Source of the DNA: Amyelois transitella | Taxonomy: Eukaryota; Arthropoda; Insecta; Lepidoptera; Pyralidae | Direction of reading: 5' to 3' | Length of the DNA: 64,000 bases | Assembly (NCBI RefSeq): GCF_032362555.1 | Contig: NC_083505.1 | Span: 12,234,001 to 12,298,000 of the forward strand | Part shown: positions 44,401-53,868 of the stretch, piece by piece | Layout: each line of letters starts with the position of its first letter | Position numbering within the stretch: the stretch's first letter is position 1 | Position numbers and translations under genes: made by a program | Notes under the pieces: generated by a model | Seen by the model: the letters and a program-made list of their open reading frames with translations, nothing else | Told to the model about the DNA's origin: nothing | The model's database searches: none

Positions 44401-44991
44401 TTTGCCATTCAGTCTTTTCAATATTGTCGGCTCTGTCTACCCCGCAAGGGATATAGACGTGATTATATGTATGTATGTATTTATTTATTAGAACACACTT
44501 ACAAAGCATACGACACCCAAAAGCATCGTAATACACGCATGATAAACGTGGATTTTCTCTTTCTTGCCCATGATACTTCTAATGTAAATAATCTGTATCA
44601 AATCTCCAGCGAGAAAGAAAACTAAATGCCACAACTTTATAGCACCTTGAAATCTTGCAGGTTCGACGTCGAGATGTTTGGGCCAAGCGCCAATGATGAG
44701 TAATAATGCTCGTAAGTTTCTTATGTACTTCAACTCCACCGGTTTGCGATCGGGTCTGAAACACGTTATTTTGACGAGGGAAATGCAGTTGTCACGCCTA
44801 CCGTGCCGTGCGGTTCTCGGCACCAATACAATAAAGAATAGGACCACTCCATCTCTTTCCCTAACTAGATAAAGTGGACCGAACTAGACAAAGTGGACTT
44901 ATTCTATTTTTTTTTTTATTGGTGCCGGGAACCACACGGACCATCACATTTTTACTTACACCAAATCGCTGGCACCAGTGACAAAATCCAT
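38433..44991 (-). CDS. Odorant receptor 3 (7tm_6 family), complete, 8 exons, 428 aa
   Basis: Exons in transcript order: 44960-44991, 44503-44755, 44068-44175, 42619-43100, 41669-41771, 40528-40623, 38817-38972, 38433-38489. The total is 1287 nt, open from ATG to TAG. The N-terminus MDFVTGASDLV parallels MDFLFDANGLE of OR1 and MRFFTSGNDLQ of OR2. Other motifs: FALPFDYEHNLKGYF, NTIGVNVAIYFIFHQISGC, DIKSLISFIPLTIALIELLV, PWECMDVKNRKLLLLLLKQT and the tail ILKTTFSYYMMLRAFEKK. Introns 2 and 7 have S1 copies inserted within 6-9 bases of the 5' splice site, without loss of GTAAGT or GTAATA. Intron 4 holds a nested S3/S1 pair plus a LINE end. A MITE relic begins about 12 bp upstream of the ATG and may supply 5' UTR or promoter sequence. 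Likely functional, since no frame break was seen. Confidence 0.9.
38590..38814 (+). mobile_element. S1 copy at the OR3 intron 7 donor, with a reverse tail stub
   Basis: 38590-38626 is a reverse tail (CATACATACATTTGGTCACG). 38655-38814 runs forward from TTTTTTAGGCGATGGGCAAG to a TATG tail that ends 2 bp from the GTAATA donor hexamer's G. Confidence 0.82.
39068..39312 (+). mobile_element. S2 tRNA-derived SINE, full length, OR3 intron 6
   Basis: ACGGCCTCTGTGGCGCAGCG to TATATTTATTTATTTATTTA. It ends in a TTTA simple repeat. Confidence 0.92.
39496..39727 (-). mobile_element. S2 tRNA-derived SINE, full length, OR3 intron 6
   Basis: Reverse orientation, CATGCCCTGGCCGGGATTCG holds the B box. It lies 185 bp from the forward copy. 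Confidence 0.92.
40006..40422. mobile_element. Inverted S1 pair in OR3 intron 6
   Basis: 40006-40134 is reverse and 40138-40422 is forward. They meet in a 20-bp perfect stem (GATTCAAATAGTGACAGGTT) with a 3-base loop at 40115-40157. A stray head GTGCCGTGTGGTT lies just before. Confidence 0.88.
40767..40968 (+). repeat. F-a repeat, full copy, OR3 intron 5
   Basis: AGAGGCCGCCCGCGACTTCG to TTTATAATAGTAGTAGGATA. P-family sequence follows directly (GCCGCAGTGTAGTTTGTTCC). Confidence 0.85.
41085..41290 (-). mobile_element. LINE 3' end, OR3 intron 5
   Basis: CATACATACATAAAATCACG, TTTCCCGGAGGGGTAGGCAG and ACGTCCTTAATTTGATCAAG. Confidence 0.85.
41348..41638 (+). repeat. F-b repeat, OR3 intron 5
   Basis: CTAGCTGTGCCCGCGACTTC, TATTTTGGGCATCATTAAAG and TTTATAATATTAGTATAGAT. 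It ends about 30 bp from the exon 5 donor. Confidence 0.85.
41808..42362 (-). mobile_element. S3 tRNA-derived SINE interrupted by S1, OR3 intron 4
   Basis: Body at 41808-42007 and head at 42160-42362 (GGTATTCGAACCTGTGCC, CATCTTACCGATTCGACCAT). The S1 copy lies between. Confidence 0.88.
42008..42160 (-). mobile_element. S1 copy nested in S3, with target duplication
   Basis: Reverse, from CTACATACATGCATACATAT to CCCATCGCCTAAAAAAAA. GGATCGAT stands on both sides and is single in uninterrupted S3. The copy is 5' truncated at the internal T-run. Confidence 0.88.
42375..42520 (-). mobile_element. LINE 3' end, OR3 intron 4
   Basis: CATACATACATAAAATCACG to GGTACTCTTGACCTGACCCT, with the CAAGCTCGGCGG part deleted. 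Confidence 0.8.
43140..43212 (+). mobile_element. LINE tail fragment
   Basis: GTGGCAAGTGGAATGATGTA and GGCGTGATTTTATGTATGTA. Confidence 0.7.
43360..43440. repeat. Foldback made from an S1 tail
   Basis: 43380-43406 and 43414-43440 pair over 27 nt with about three mismatches (AGAGCCAATTTTCTTA against TAAGAAAATTGACTCT). GCGGAGTAGTCAGAGCC is S1 sequence. Confidence 0.8.
44215..44484 (+). mobile_element. S1 SINE-like copy, full length, in OR3 intron 2
   Basis: GTGCCTTGTGGTTTCCGGCA to a TATG tail. TTATTAGAAC stands at 44205-44214 and 44485-44494, so the insertion site was 8-9 bases inside the intron. Confidence 0.93.
44802..44944. mobile_element. S1 end fragments in OR3 intron 1
   Basis: 44802-44864 is a forward head (GTGCCGTGCGGTTCTCGGCA). 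44917-44944 is a reverse head (TGGTGCCGGGAACCACACGG). Between them GAACTAGAC/AAAGTGGAC is doubled. Confidence 0.75.
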
Positions 44992-45002
44992 TTTAAAGTG
45001 TT

Positions 45003-45172
45003 TTTTTTTTTCGGACGATACCTACTGAAAAAGAAATACATAGGTAATAATAATACTTGTAATGTTTCGAATTACGTTACAATGATTTGTGATCACCGAG
45101 CGATGATCAACTGAATCGCTCGTTGACTAAGAATCATTGTGTCATGATTCTAAATATCCGAGATAAAATAAA
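45003..45172. mobile_element. Relic of the long-TIR MITE upstream of OR3
   Basis: TTTTTTTCGGACGATACC and ATCCGAGATAAAATAAAACA are the inner TIR parts. The core GTTACAATGATTTGTGATCA matches 29374-29400. The outer ends are lost. Confidence 0.65.
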
Positions 45173-45295
45173 ACATGTGGAGTTGACGTTTCGAAGAGAA
45201 TGCTGCAGGGTAGTTTGTTACCGCTTCTTGTAGTGTAATATTGAAATGAAAAATTTTGAGTTTGTACTGTATAGATTTGTGTACTGGAACCGTGT

Positions 45296-45562
45296 CTATA
45301 CTAATATTATAAAGCTGAAGAGTTTGTTTGTTTGAACGCGCTAATCTCATGAACTTCTGATTCGAATTGAAAAATTCTTATTGTGTTGAATAGAGCCTTT
45401 ATCGAGGAAGGCTTTAGGCTATATAATATCACGCTGCAACTATAAGAAGCGAAGTAATAATGGAAATTGTGAAAAAAAAACGGGGTAAATTATTCATCCT
45501 TGAGGGCTTCAATGATGCCCAAAATAACTATTCCACGCGGAAGAAGTCGCGACCACACCTAG
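45296..45562 (-). repeat. F-b repeat
   Basis: TATACTAATATTATAAAGCT to CCAAAATAACTATTCCACGC, then GGAAGAAGTCGCGACC. Confidence 0.85.
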
Positions 45563-46084
45563 TTATTTATAAATAATCACAAAAGACTGAAATCAGTTTA
45601 AACACACATCTAAGTAGCTCAAGATATTATGTAACTAGCTGTTAATGTGTGTTAATGCTTACCTTATTTTGAAAGGGGTTCACATCCTGATTTTCCACTT
45701 ATTTCAATGTTTCGATCAAGAAAAAATTTGTTACATTGTAATTAAAGGAAAATCTACTTTTGAAACTACGTTTTATAAAAATCTAACCTAATAAATGATA
45801 GAACAACAAATTCTAAGGAACAACTTACCTTCGAAAAATAAAAAGTTTTTAGATAATGTTAATAATTTTTCAGATTTTTTTATTCTCCTGATGAAACGTC
45901 TTTTAGCGTTTGCGTTAAGAGACTAATAGAAATATAATAATTTACAGGCAACATATATAATATACAACCTGATTTATTTTTGCATAATTTATTACAGGAA
46001 TATATAAAGGGCGATTTTCATTAGACGCGAAATGTCAGGTCAGATAGACCTACATATATAGTTTTTTACTTTGTTGAGCCTAAA

Positions 46085-46235
46085 AGTTACAACATCCAGG
46101 AGGGGTAGGCAGAGACAGATCCTTTTACTTGCCACGATCTCTGCATACTTCTTTCGGTTCATCCACATTCATAACACTCTTCATGCAAGCTCAGCGGTTT
46201 CGGGTACTCTTGATCTGACCTTTTGTCAGGAACAG
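46085..46235 (-). mobile_element. LINE 3' end
   Basis: CCAGGAGGGGTAGGCAGAGA to GTACTCTTGATCTGACCTTT. Confidence 0.8.
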
Positions 46236-46242
46236 GGGAACT

Positions 46243-46400
46243 TACATACCTATATACATATAATCACGTCTATATCCCCTGCCGGGTATGTTCAGCGGTT
46301 TGGCTCAATGATAGAATTGATATTCAAATAGTGACAGGTTGGTAGCCTATCGCTTAAAAGAAGAATCCTATTCTTTTTTCTATAAGTGCCGGGAACAACT
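46243..46400 (-). mobile_element. S1 SINE-like copy with deletions
   Basis: ACATATAATCACGTCTATAT to TATAAGTGCCGGGAACAAC. Confidence 0.8.
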
Positions 46401-46508
46401 AGCAATCTCCACCAGAGATGTTAAAAAAAATGGCAAACAGTTATATCAGGTGTCAATTTGGAATTGAGGTATAGAACAATCACAAAAATATTATTTATTT
46501 GTACCTAT

Positions 46509-46715
46509 GTGCCGTGTGGTTCCAGGCATTTAGAAAAGGTACCACTCCATATCTTTCCCATGGATGTCGTAGAAGGCGACTATGGGGAATAACTTGAGAT
46601 ATTTCTTGAAGGCGATGGGCCAACAACGGACTTGACGGTGTCCTTTCAGTCGTTTCAATATTGGTGGCTCTGTGTACCCCGCAAAGGATATAGACATGAC
46701 TATACATATATATAT
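46509..46715 (+). mobile_element. S1 SINE-like copy with deletions
   Basis: TGCCGTGTGGTTCCAGGCAT to GACATGACTATACATATAT. Confidence 0.85.
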
Positions 46716-47024
46716 GAACAAAGGAAATTTAATGTAAAGATAACATTGTCAAACCAGCAAATGGGCTAAACCGATTTAAAATAAAACTTTATGTTTTTCC
46801 AACGTTTATTTTAATTTTTCCGATAAAGGGTTCTTGGACCAAACACTCGTACACGGCTCGGATCCGACACGTTCCGGCAAGCATAAATTGCCTTTTATTA
46901 TTATAATACATTATTAATTTTATAGAAATGTGAAGTATAAGGAAAAAGAACAAAGGCAAGACTGAATAAGTTACAGAGGGTGAAATACCTTCGTAGTTTC
47001 GTTTTTTTAATTAGTTTCGTACTT

Positions 47025-47192
47025 CATAAGGGATAGGCTTATTAACTTGGAATTCTTCTTTTAAGCGATGTGCTGGCAACCTGTCACTATTTGAATCTCA
47101 ATTCTATCATCAAGCTGAAAAGCTGAACGTGGCATTTCAGACTTTTCAAGGCTTTTGGCTCTGTCTACCCCGCAAGGGACATAGACGTGTCC
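47025..47192 (+). mobile_element. S1 SINE-like copy, 5' truncated
   Basis: AAGGGATAGGCTTATTAACT to AGGGACATAGACGTG. Confidence 0.82.
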
Positions 47193-47519
47193 GCCAGGTC
47201 CGCCTGTTATGCTCCGACATTATTGTATCGGAGGTTGTATGTTGTATTGTCCTATATGCTCAAATCCGTGAAATCCTTGCTTGCGCGATTTAGACTTTTC
47301 GCTGTTTTTGACTAATGCGTGCATGATTTGTTGTTGCGATTTGAGGCGTAGAGATGTCGTCACAGATTTATAGACTTGCATCTTGATCTTTCATCTTTAG
47401 GTACCGGGATTCTGTGGTTGAAGATGTCGCCAGTCACCTTCGCTTTGTCCAAACCGCTGTTATGCATAATGCAGTTTTTGGATGCGTGTTTTACAGAATT
47501 CAAGTATTTTTAGGTATAC

Positions 47520-47690
47520 CTATAAAATCACGCCTCTTTCCCGGAGTGGTAGGCTACATCTTTCCACTTGCCACGATCTCTGCATACTTCTTTCGCTTCA
47601 TCGACATTCATAACCCTCTTCACGCAAGCTCGGCGGTTTCGGGTACTGTTGACCTGACCCTTTACCAGGACGTCCTTAATTTTAAGGTAT
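47520..47690 (-). mobile_element. LINE 3' end
   Basis: AAAATCACGCCTCTTTCCCG to CAGGACGTCCTTAATTTTAA. Confidence 0.82.
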
Positions 47691-47871
47691 ATATGCTCTA
47701 TATTATAAATTCAATAATAAATCAGTAACTGCGAATAAAATATTCTACCCGCGTCTTATTCTTTGATAATTCCTATTATTTTACATGGGACTGGCTACAT
47801 ATTTATGTTATTCCATTATTGCAATTAACTATAATTTTTATGAGAGAAATAGAACAGTTGTTTTGAAATTG

Positions 47872-48139
47872 AAATTGCCGTGTGGTTTCCGGCACCAATA
47901 CAAAAAAGAATAAGACCATTCCATCTCTAACCCGTGGATGTCGTAAAAGGCGACTAAGGGATAGGCTTACAAACTTGGGATTCTTTTTAAGGGATGGGTC
48001 AGCAACCTGTTACTATTTGAATCTCAATTCTATCATTAAGCTAAATAGCTGAACGTGGTCATTCAGTATTTTCAAGACTGTTGGCTCTGTCTACCCCGCA
48101 AGTCCGCAAGGGATATAGACGTGACCATATGTATGTACG
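47872..48139 (+). mobile_element. S1 SINE-like copy with 11-bp target duplication
   Basis: Starts AAATTGCCGTGTGGTTTCCG. TTTTGAAATTG flanks both ends (47861-47871 and 48140-48150). CAAGTCCG is doubled inside the tail. Confidence 0.93.
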
Positions 48140-48814
48140 TTTTGAAATTGCGTTACGCGTTTAAAACATTGGTTAGATATATTTTTCCACAGCATGTCAA
48201 TGTCTCTGTATAAATACTTAGTTTTTATAGAATAAATACTTGTTAGGAAAATTCATATTCATGTTATCTGACTAGTTTTTGCTCAGGACTTTGATTAAGA
48301 ATTTTCAGAAAAAGAACTCTCAATCACAGTCCCGTCTCATGTTTCTGTGTGTAACATGAAAATCAATCCAAAATAAATAAAATAAAACGCAGCAAAATAT
48401 TAAATGTAGCGGCATCTTATATTTTTTTTCTACATCGGAATTGTCAGCAAAAGTGCATTTTTGAAATAATAGCCGTAGAACATTCAGAATTTGATTCATG
48501 TCATAAAAGCGAGCGTTGGAATGCAATTTCTTAAAATATAGCTCCCAAATAAGGAAATTTCATAAAACCTATGAGTATTTTGCAAATAACTGTATCCCCT
48601 TGGACAACTCGTCTCGTAACAAACAAATTACTACTGAATTCAATTGATATCTTATCCCAACGGAATATGATTCAATTTCGTATGGATATTCGATCAAAAG
48701 TTGAGAGATTTTGCGTAATATTCTTTCAAAAGAAGTATTAAGATTGTGCACAGTACACAAAACTATTACTACGAAATGATACGATGAATTTACGAAAATG
48801 ATACAATTTGTAAA

Positions 48815-49105
48815 ATATTATATCAATTCTATCATTAAACCAAACAGCTGAACGTGGCTTATCAGTCTTTCTTAGACTGTTGGCTCTCTCTACCCTGCAA
48901 GGGATATACATACATACATACATAAAATCACGCCTCTTTCCCGGAGGGGTAGGCAGAGACTACCTCTATCCACTTGCCACGATCTCTGCATATTTCCTTC
49001 GCTTCATCCACATTCATAACTCTCTTCATGCAAGCTCGACGGTTTCGGGTACTTTTGACCTGACCCTTTACCAGAGGGATATAGACGTGATTATATGTAG
49101 TAAAA
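48815..49105. mobile_element. S1 tail, reverse LINE end and S1 tail in one compound
   Basis: 48822-48908 is forward S1. 48909-49072 is reverse LINE (CACGCCTCTTTCCCGGAGGG to CTGACCCTTTACCAG). 49073-49100 resumes S1 (AGGGATATAGACGTGATTAT). The LINE end is therefore inserted in the S1 copy, AGGGATATA being repeated on both sides. Confidence 0.85.
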
Positions 49106-49374
49106 TATGTTTCATTCTACTTCTTCTTGACTAGATTTCTGTTTCATTTCATCCGGCTTCGCACGGGTAGCATTTATAGTTATGAATCTTCCTCTTTCGA
49201 AAACCCCCTTTCCAATATTTCAAACGGGAACAAAATTCATCCACAACTTTCCGAGATTAGCGCATACATACAAACAGCGAAACACGGGGAACTTTACAAC
49301 ATGTTGTGAATTAATAAAGTATAGAAAACAGATCGATTAATTCTAAGTTTGGATATTTGTGAAGTTGACTTTGT

Positions 49375-49450
49375 CGAAGAAAATGCTGCAGTGCAGTTTG
49401 TTCTGCACTGACGCCTCGGAGGCGGCAGTAGACTTAGTTTTAAGTAATTT
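49375..49450 (+). repeat. P-family fragment
   Basis: AATGCTGCAGTGCAGTTTGT and GGAGGCGGCAGTAGACTTAG. Confidence 0.55.
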
Positions 49451-49855
49451 ATTTGACATCAACTAATGTTGTGAAACCAAAAGATTTGACAAGTATTGAG
49501 CGATATGATAGTAACCTACAATAAAAAAAATTACTTGAAAACATCGCATTCGGTGGACATCAAGCTTGACAATTGTGTGGTTACTTGTTAGGAACGTGAC
49601 ATGGGGTACCTTGACGAGGGCATCGTTTGTGCAAACAGATCGGGATTCGAATCCACGAGTGTTCGTTGCTATGCCTCTTTAATGGTGTTGTTAGATTATG
49701 GAAGAAGTCATCTTGATAAGGATTCAAGATACACTTACAATAATAACCTTATGATAACGAGAGGAAGGCTTTTCTTTTCACTACTTATCAAAAAGTTCCC
49801 CGATCTCTGTCTGTATGTATGCTCTAATCTCGGAAAGTTTAAGACGAGGTTTGTT

Positions 49856-49985
49856 CATACATACATACATATAATCACGCCTATATCCCTTGCGGGGTAG
49901 ATAGAGCCAACAGTCTTGAAAAGACTGACAGGCCACGCTCAGCTGTTTGGCTTAATGATAGAATTGAGATACACACGGCACATAT
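49856..49985 (-). mobile_element. S1 SINE-like copy, 5' truncated
   Basis: CATACATACATACATATAAT to GATAGAATTGAGATACACAC. Confidence 0.85.
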
Positions 49986-50302
49986 ATAACACACGGCAAA
50001 TACATATATAATTAAGTAAGTACTTCATTAAATTCAAGTGTCAAGAAAATTCTTTAATACTTTGTCAAATTAATTCTAAGCCTATTTTTCTATCCAATTT
50101 ACAAGTGTTTGTTAACCTACATCCCTCAGAAGTTGAATTTGTAAAGACCCCTCGACGTCCATTCACGAAATGCTGAAGATTCAATTAGAAAGAATTCCGT
50201 AGACACTGCCTGACGCGTGAATAGACAGCAGTAAATGAAATAATACCTACACATAAAAGTAACGCAAGTAATTCTCAGCTATTAAAATTATTTACTTTTA
50301 GT

Positions 50303-50540
50303 ATACATACATACAAAGACATATTCACGTCCATATTCCTTGCGGGGAAGGCAGAGCTAATAGTCTTAAAAAGACTGATTGGCCACGTTCAGCTGTTTGG
50401 CTTAATGATAGAATTGAAATTCAAATAGTGACATCGGCTAAAAGAAGCATCACAAGTTTATAAGCCTATCCTTTAGTCGCCTTTTACGATATCTATGGTA
50501 ATGAGAGGGAGTGGTCCTATTCTTTTTTTTTTTATTGGTG
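50303..50540 (-). mobile_element. S1 SINE-like copy
   Basis: TATACATACATACAAAGACA to TTTTTTTTATTGGTGCC. It abuts an F-b repeat. Confidence 0.85.
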
Positions 50541-50542
50541 CC

Positions 50543-50763
50543 TAACGCGCTAATCTCAGGAACTACTGTTTTGAATTGAAAAATTATTTTTGTGTTGAAT
50601 AGACCATTTATCGAGGAAGGCTATATTATATCACGCTGCAACTATTAGGAGCCAAGAAATAATGGAAAATGTGAAAAAACGGGAAAAATTATTCATCCTT
50701 GAGGGCTTCAATGATGCCCAAAATTACTGTTCCACGCGGACGAAGTTGCGGGCACAGCTAATA
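50543..50763 (-). repeat. F-b repeat
   Basis: ACGCGCTAATCTCAGGAACT to GCGGACGAAGTTGCGGGCAC. Confidence 0.85.
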
Positions 50764-50850
50764 TAGGATTAACATTCAAGACCCAGGCTTATCAGAGAAA
50801 GTTCCTTTTTCATCATGCTTAGGCGAGATTCGAACCCGGGACCTCCGTTT
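50764..50850 (-). mobile_element. S2 SINE fragment ending in an AT-repeat
   Basis: AACATTCAAGACCCAGGCTT and CGAGATTCGAACCCGGGACC. Beyond it lies a TA-rich run at 50870-50900. Confidence 0.8.
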
Positions 50851-51399
50851 ATAATATTTATAATAAATATTATAATATATATATATATATATATAATAAT
50901 AAATATTTATAATAATTATTATTTTAACTAAAACTAAATTGACTAATTCGTATTTTAAGTAATATGATTCCATTTTTATTTAATCCCACACTTAAATACA
51001 ACCTACCGTTGAATTATTTGATCTTCTTACAAAAATATAGTAAAAATATCGGCAAGTATCATCAACATCTCGTTTTAAAACTCTCGATTTAGAGAGTACT
51101 CGATAACCACTTGGAGCAATCGATTTTCGTGGTTATACGCGATGCTGAAAACAGAGCAGATTTTTTTTACATTTCATTTTATGTTATTTATATTTTAAAA
51201 GTTAGAATACTACTTTTTGTATAACATAATATTTTTCCAAATATTTGAATAAAGATCATGGTAAGTTCGTTCTTTTTTTTTTCAAATATTTGGTACGAAT
51301 TCCCTTCCCGTGACATTGCTACTAGACACTGATATACCCTAGAATTTGTAAATAAAGCCACAGCCTAGTAAGTCCTACTCGAAACTTACTTTATAATGT

Positions 51400-51562
51400 A
51401 CTAGAGGCCGCCCGCGACTTCGTCCGCGTGGAATCATTCCCGCGGGGACTACGGGATAAAAAGTAGCCTAAATGTTATTCCGGGTCTTCAGCTACCTACA
51501 CACCAAATTTTATCCATACTGACATACTCACAAACTTTCGCATTTATAATATTAGAAGGATT
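51400..51562 (+). repeat. F-a repeat
   Basis: AGAGGCCGCCCGCGACTTCG to TTTATAATATTAGAAGGATT. Confidence 0.85.
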
Positions 51563-51852
51563 ATAGAGATAACTGAGACTATAATTTATAAAATTTAATG
51601 AAACAAAATTTGGTTTCGTAGATTTTAACACTCTCTGTGCCAAAACCCAAATGAGCCAGGAACTTGGAATATTAAAAAATGAGTAGAATAGACCACTTCT
51701 CGAAGCGAAGTTGAGGAGCGGCATTCTACTCGGTTGTGCAGCGGAATTATGTGCGCTGGAACGGCTCCTGATGTCATAGTTAGCTATTAAATTAGATTTA
51801 TCATGGAATGCCTAACTCTTAAACGTCGAAATGTTTAATTTTTGTTATTTTA

Positions 51853-51995
51853 CTAGCTGTGCCCGCGACTTCGTCCGCGTGGAATAGTTATTTTGGGCAT
51901 CATTGAAGCTCTTAAGGATGAATAATTTTTCCCGTATTTTTTTTCACATTTTCCATTATTTCTTAGCTCCTTAAAGTTGCAGCGTGATGTTATAT
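51853..51995 (+). repeat. F-b repeat, 5' part
   Basis: TAGCTGTGCCCGCGACTTCG to GTTGCAGCGTGATGTTATAT. Confidence 0.85.
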
Positions 51996-52064
51996 TGGAT
52001 CTAACCCACCAGTACCCATAGCTCTACCAGACTTTTGGTCATACGAGCTGCTCTCGCGTTTGTC

Positions 52065-52375
52065 TTTACATACATACATAAAATCACGCCTCTTTCCCGG
52101 AGGGGTAGGCAGAGACTACCTCTTTCCACTTGCCACGATCTCTGCATATTTCCTTTGCTTCATCCACATTCATAACTCTCTTCATGTAAGCTCGGCGGTT
52201 TCGGGTACTTTTGACCTGCCCCTTTACCAGGACGTCCTTAATTTGATCAAGATATGTTCGTCTAGGTCTTCCCACTCCGACCTTTCCCTCCACACCCTCC
52301 ATGTATATCTGCTTAGTCAACCTGTTTTCATTCATCCTCTCCACATGACCGAACCATCTCAACATACCCTTTTAC
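52065..52375 (-). mobile_element. LINE 3' end with an open 93-codon frame
   Basis: Reverse strand reads MLRWFGHVERMNENRLTKQI, VGVGRPRRTYLDQIKDVLVK and ends VSAYPSGKEA before a stop. The best-preserved C-terminus of this LINE in the window. Confidence 0.88.
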
Positions 52376-52975
52376 TTGTCTTTACATTTGAATCATTTGA
52401 CAAGAACTAAGAAGAAGGAAGATTCTATCGTTGAATAGTCCATAGTAGAAAAGTTAAGTCGAGGACACTTTTAAATGTGAAATATTTGGTACGAAACCTA
52501 TTATTAAATAAATTAAATTAAATAATTTCTTTATGTCTGTACAACTTAGATCAAACATATACAAAGATACTGTCGGCGAATTACTGAAAACAAATAGTGC
52601 TGTTGGTCATCAGTCATCGAAGAAACCTTGTAGATTCCTCTAAGATAGTGCACCCTTTTTGACTCCCTAAAAATCTGAGGACAAGCTTGTAGATTCCCTA
52701 ACACTTCTTGACTCCCTAAAAAAATCTTAGGACATCCATTCAACACAAACATCTGTGATTTTAACCAACTTTCAAGGGGAATAGTTAAATTTTCTTTTTC
52801 GAAAGAGTGGTTTGCAAACTCGCGCCCTAATGGAGCCGACCATTAAGCATTATTCGATCCCTAATTTGTCTACTTTCTAATTGTTCTTTCTCCAGAACTT
52901 CTGTTCTTTTATACATTTCACCGTATTTCCATCAATATATTAATTGTTAAAGTTTACCAATGCTGTTAAGAGATG

Positions 52976-53242
52976 ATATACATACACATACATATAATCA
53001 CGTCTTTATCCTTTGCGGGGTAGACAGCGCCAACAGTCTTGAAATTACTGACGGGCTACGTTCAAATGTTTGGCTTAATGATAGAATTGAGATTCAAACA
53101 GTGTCAGGTCGCTAGCCCATCGCCTAAAAGAAGAATCCCAAGTTTATAAGCCTATTCCTTAGTCGCCTATTACAACATCCATGGGGGAGAAATGGAGTGA
53201 TCTATACTTTATATATTGTTTTGGTGTCGGAAATCACACGGC
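52976..53242 (-). mobile_element. S1 SINE-like copy, full length
   Basis: CATACACATACATATAATCA to GGTGTCGGAAATCACACGGC. Confidence 0.9.
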
Positions 53243-53439
53243 ACAGGATAAAAATACAGAAGTACTAAATTAATTACTTTTGTTTTAATATTTGGAAAAA
53301 AAAAATATTGAGCTATCTTGCTGGTGATAATAATCACGATTAATGACTTGCAAATAACTTCAAATCAACCAATAAATTTTAAAGATAATTTTAATTGACT
53401 AAGTTAAAAAATTACGATTAATCATTCATTCGTTATCAG

Positions 53440-53572
53440 AGGGAAAGGCTAATAAGTTTGAGATTCTTACTGCAGCAACCAGTTAAATGTTGCATTTCAA
53501 ATTTTTCAAGACTGTTGACTCTGTCTACCACGCAAAGAACATAGACGTGATTATATTTACGTATGTATGAAA
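53440..53572 (+). mobile_element. S1 SINE-like copy, diverged
   Basis: GGGAAAGGCTAATAAGTTTG to CATAGACGTGATTATATTTA. Confidence 0.7.
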
Positions 53573-53868
53573 AACAAAAAAAAATAAGTGCGAACGACGC
53601 TTGAAAAATCTGAAAGGATCGTTGCAAATGGAAATACATGGGTAATCTCTGTCTACCCCTGATAGATACATGCGTGAATTGTGTACATGTACTTACTATA
53701 AAGAGCACATTTATCAGCGAAACCTTTTTTTAAACTAACAAAAAAAAAACAAAACCCATAAACGTCACACCAAAATATAATACATAATTTGACGGTGTCA
53801 TTGATAAAATCCGTTGTAATGGTGGAAAATTGAGCAAAAAAATAATCATTAAATTCACGTGGTAGTTG

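Larger units (their letters stand above)
44992..53868. other. Interval between OR3 and the Arg/Ser-rich gene
   Basis: No exon supported. 45570-46040, 46720-47000, 47200-47510, 48150-48810, 49110-49850, 49990-50300, 51000-51400 and 52400-52970 show no feature I can name. Confidence 0.6.

Noticed and set aside
45830-45935. Reverse-strand stretch resembling OR exon 3 (RFIRRIKKSEKLLT before GTAAG)
   Set aside because: The frame that would end in phase 0 contains a stop, the length is not 108 nt, and there are no partner exons between it and OR3. At best a relic.
48320-48760. Two adjacent reverse-strand frames of 68 and 63 aa
   Set aside because: They lie outside the known repeats, but no splice sites, family motif or joining phase could be found. 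AT-rich chance frames remain likely.
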